NCBI GenBank assembly: GCA_023954475.1
Contig: JAMLHW010000005.1
Location: forward strand, 1-64,000
Origin: Anaerolineae bacterium
GTDB lineage: Bacteria > Chloroflexota > Anaerolineae > Promineifilales > Promineifilaceae
DNA length: 64,000 nt
Direction of reading: 5' to 3'
This document shows positions 61,630 through 64,000 of this stretch, in pieces (position 1 is the first letter of the stretch; each line of letters opens with the position of its first letter). The notes under the pieces are model-generated. The model had not been told where the DNA came from. It made no database searches and saw only the letters and a program-made list of their open reading frames with translations. The position numbers and the translations under genes are program-made.

Positions 61630-62625
61630 ATGAAACAACGACAGAAAAGTTGGTGGCTGATCGGTTTGGTAATCTTCTTATTCGCGTGTAGCGCCGAGCA
61701 GCCCGGTTCAGAAACGGTTGCATCGAGCAATACAGTTGCGGAAGCGGCAACCATCATTGATCAAATCACCCAACCGGCGACAGACACGATGGAGCCGGTA
61801 ACGCCAACCGAGGCCGTGGTTCAACCTGTGAGCACCGGAGCGCAGCAAACGCTGCCGTCCGAAGCGATGCGTACTGCGCACATGAGTCCAATTCCGGACG
61901 TGTACAGCGGATTGGTGAGTCCGATTTCGGCCGAAACGGAATCACTCGAACGCGGGGCGGAAGTTTATACCAGCTTTTGCGCCGTCTGCCACGGTGACGG
62001 CGGCATGGGCGATGGCCCGGCAAGCATCACGCTCAATCCACCGGCGGCTCCTGTGGCTCAATCCAGCCGCATGATGAGCGATGCGTACTTCTTCTGGCGC
62101 ATTTCTGAAGGGGGCCAGGGCGACCCGGTCTCTTCGGCCATGCCTGCATGGAAAGCCAGCCTCGACGAGCAACAAATCTGGGATGTCATCAATTACATGC
62201 GTTCGTTGGGTTCCGGCGCAGAGCCACGCCGGGTGATGGGCGGCATGCAGTTCAACCCGGCGGCCGAACAGGTCAAGCAGGAAGCGATGTTGACCACTGC
62301 CGTTGAGATGAAGCTCATCACGCCGGAAGACGTCGCGCTGTTCCAGAAAGTCCACGATCTGCTCGACGCGCAAATGGGACAAGGCAATGGTGTTGGCCAG
62401 ACCAACGGGCGCGGCAACCCCAATGCGCCCGGGCGCAACGGAACAGCACCGGGTGGCGGCAATGGCTTTGGACGTGGGCAAGGCGGTCCCGGGCTGGGTC
62501 AGATGGAGGCCGAGCGGATGGCCGGCATCGGCCGATTGGTGGCTGATGGACTCATCACGCAGGAAGAAGCATTGGCCTTTGAGCAGTTGCACACCCTGCT
62601 GACACAAGCAGGTTTGCTCGACTAG
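61630..62625 (+). CDS. c-type cytochrome lipoprotein
   Basis: From ATG 61630 the product is about 331 residues. A signal peptide ends in the lipobox LFAC with Cys20. A Thr/Pro-rich spacer follows, then one cytochrome c domain with heme site CAVCH (Cys117, Cys120, His121), the GDGGMGDGPAS loop and axial Met in AMPAWKASL. The C-terminal part carries two SHOCT-like helical segments (AVEMKLITPEDVALFQKVHDLL; LVADGLITQEEALAFEQLHTLL) around a Gly/Asn/Arg-rich linker. It would be an electron carrier on the outer face of the membrane. Upstream ATGs at 61603 and 61624 are less well placed. Confidence 0.85.
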   Translation: MKQRQKSWWLIGLVIFLFACSAEQPGSETVASSNTVAEAATIIDQITQPATDTMEPVTPTEAVVQPVSTGAQQTLPSEAMRTAHMSPIPDVYSGLVSPISAETESLERGAEVYTSFCAVCHGDGGMGDGPASITLNPPAAPVAQSSRMMSDAYFFWRISEGGQGDPVSSAMPAWKASLDEQQIWDVINYMRSLGSGAEPRRVMGGMQFNPAAEQVKQEAMLTTAVEMKLITPEDVALFQKVHDLLDAQMGQGNGVGQTNGRGNPNAPGRNGTAPGGGNGFGRGQGGPGLGQMEAERMAGIGRLVADGLITQEEALAFEQLHTLLTQAGLLD

Positions 62626-62656
62626 TGGTTTATTTGGGTTGCTGACGGTCATCGGT

Positions 62657-62684
62657 GTAGAGGCTTGCTGCAGCAAGCCTCTAC
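62657..62684. repeat. 28-bp palindrome, compensated variant of the RAYT REP
   Basis: GTAGAGGCTTGCTG is followed by its exact reverse complement. Against the REPs at 43579 and 44271 it differs at three base pairs only, each changed on both arms so the hairpin is kept. It lies between convergent genes and may also terminate them. Confidence 0.8.
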
Positions 62685-62693
62685 ATGATGCCT

Positions 62694-64000
62694 TTACATG
62701 GCATTTTTTCGGGCGGCAATCAGGCCCGACGCGTGGTTGCCAAATTCGGCCAGCGCCACGACTCCGCGATCTTCGTTCTCACGCGTGCGAACGGAGATGC
62801 TGTTTTCGGCCGATTCCCGATCCCCAACCACCAGCATGTACGGCACCTTTTGCTGCTGCGCATTGCGAATCTTCTTGTTCATCCGCTCCGGCCCGTCATC
62901 CACGTCCACGCGCAATCCAACTGAGCGCAAAGCTGCTCTCACCCGGTATGCATAATCGACATGCCGATCCGCAATCGGAATGACCACCGCCTGCACCGGA
63001 GCCAGCCACAGCGGAAACGCACCGCCATAATGCTCGATCAGAAAGCCGACAAAGCGCTCGTGACTGCCCAACGGCGCACGGTGAATACACAGCGGCGTCT
63101 TCTCCGAGCCGTCACGGTCGACATACGTCAGTTCAAACCGCGCTGGTTGCACGAAATCGACCTGATTCGTCGCCAGTGAAAACTCGCGACCCACCGCACT
63201 CCACACCTGCACATCGATCTTGGGCCCGTAGAACGCCGCTTCGTCCTCCAGTTCGACAAACGGCACGTCCGCTTTGATCATCACCTCGCGTACCAATGCC
63301 TCCATCTTGAGCCACATTTCCGGCTCATCGACATATTTGTTGCCCAATTCGGCCGATGCGTGTTTACTCAACTGCATGACGTACTTGTCAATGCCAAACA
63401 GGTCGAAATAGAAGCGGTACAGGTCGATGACGCGCATGAATTCGCTCTCAAACTGCGCTTCCGTGCAGTAGATGTGGGCATCGTTTTGCTGTGCCGCTCG
63501 TACCCGCATCAGGCCAAACAGCGATCCACTCGCTTCGTAGCGGTAGACCATGCCGTATTCGGCGATGCGCATGGGCATGTCGCGATAGCTGCGCTGCCGG
63601 TCGCCGAATATCTTGTGGTGAAACGGGCAGTTCATCGGCCGAAGATAATAACTTGCCCCTTCCTGTTCACTCGGCGCATACATTTCGTCGCGATAATACG
63701 GCAGATGGCCGCTGCGCTGATACAGCTGCTCTTTGGCGATGTGCGGCGTGCTGACGCGCAGGTAGTCGTGTTCTTTTTCGAGCGCGAGTTTTTCCAGTTC
63801 TTCGCGCAGGATGTTGCCGTTGGGCAGCCACAACGGCAAACCGGGGCCAATCTCGTCGTCAAAGATGAACAGGTCGAGGTCGCGTCCTAATCGCCGGTGA
63901 TCGCGCCGACGTGCTTCTTCCATAAGCGCCAGATGGGCGTCGAGTTCGGCTTTGCCGGGAAAGACCGTGCCGTAAATGCGCTGCAACATCGGCCGAAATT
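62694..64000 (-). CDS. thrS: Threonyl-tRNA synthetase, 5' part outside the window
   Basis: The visible 435 residues or so are the class II catalytic and anticodon domains: LQRIYGTVFPGKAELDAHL, LPLWLPNGNILREELEKL, YLRPMNCPFHHKIF, MVYRYEASGSLFGLMRVR, FYGPKIDVQV and HRAPLGSHERFVGFLIEHYGG, then the anticodon domain with VIPIADRHVDYA. The frame stays open beyond 64000 (preceding residues RPM match the family), so the N-terminal TGS/editing region lies outside. It converges on the cytochrome gene across a REP palindrome. Confidence 0.95.
   Translation of the reverse strand, partial: FRPMLQRIYGTVFPGKAELDAHLALMEEARRRDHRRLGRDLDLFIFDDEIGPGLPLWLPNGNILREELEKLALEKEHDYLRVSTPHIAKEQLYQRSGHLPYYRDEMYAPSEQEGASYYLRPMNCPFHHKIFGDRQRSYRDMPMRIAEYGMVYRYEASGSLFGLMRVRAAQQNDAHIYCTEAQFESEFMRVIDLYRFYFDLFGIDKYVMQLSKHASAELGNKYVDEPEMWLKMEALVREVMIKADVPFVELEDEAAFYGPKIDVQVWSAVGREFSLATNQVDFVQPARFELTYVDRDGSEKTPLCIHRAPLGSHERFVGFLIEHYGGAFPLWLAPVQAVVIPIADRHVDYAYRVRAALRSVGLRVDVDDGPERMNKKIRNAQQQKVPYMLVVGDRESAENSISVRTRENEDRGVVALAEFGNHASGLIAARKNAM

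Overview
The window reads as a typical bacterial chromosome segment of moderate GC content (mid-50s percent by eye). It most resembles a member of the Chloroflexota, in the Anaerolineae/Caldilinea/Promineofilum range. This is an inference from gene content: menaquinone prenyltransferase, F420 ligase, nickel superoxide dismutase with its maturation protease, a four-cysteine N-terminal module fused to SH3b repeats, and PadR genes paired with membrane proteins. No ribosomal RNA is present to confirm it.

Layout. 1-12.9 kb holds mostly single metabolic and hypothetical genes: GNAT, a PadR/hydrolase/SUMF1 group, PadR plus membrane protein, MenA, YbaK, a flavin monooxygenase, Nudix, YcaQ-type glycosylase, CPBP protease and CofE. 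13.1-15.2 kb carries thioredoxin, an acidic helical protein and the Cys-module/SH3b protein. 15.4-23.3 kb is the nusA-ylxR-infB-rbfA-nrnA-truB-ribF translation operon, with terminator-like hairpins before nusA and before infB. 23.4-32.4 kb has uvrA, a 7-Fe ferredoxin, the sodX/sodN pair, a DMT exporter, dnaK and a patatin. 32.4-37 kb has a DUF4160/DUF2442 pair beside the csoR-copZ-copA copper operon and a response regulator. 37.2-40.4 kb has comEC and a pentapeptide-repeat protein. 40.4-47.5 kb is a type I restriction-modification island (hsdM, damaged hsdS, hsdR) containing a REP-associated tyrosine transposase and its palindromes, next to tRNA-Val. 47.7-51.5 kb has a SAM-I riboswitch with aspartokinase, and proS with what looks like a proline-codon attenuator. 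51.5-56.2 kb is a sigma factor / HX3CX2C anti-sigma-like protein / small membrane protein / TPR-CHAT protease locus. 56.7-64 kb has clpC, an HdeD-like protein, a dual-specificity phosphatase, a DUF2071 protein, a cytochrome c lipoprotein and the 3' part of thrS.

Most striking signals. (1) The perfect octamer palindrome TCGGCCGA occurs about 95 times in 64 kb by hand count. Base composition alone predicts one or two. It lies in genes in all frames, between genes, in one promoter spacer and in one terminator stem, like cyanobacterial HIP1 but with a different sequence. It is thin across the restriction-modification island. (2) A RAYT transposase is bracketed by identical 28-bp palindromes; a 20-bp core copy sits in frame inside hsdM, and a variant with only compensatory changes lies 18 kb away. 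(3) A TPR-CHAT protease is encoded with a sigma factor and a zinc-motif anti-sigma-like protein, without CRISPR genes. (4) proS is preceded by an 18-codon leader peptide with three proline codons and mutually exclusive hairpins.
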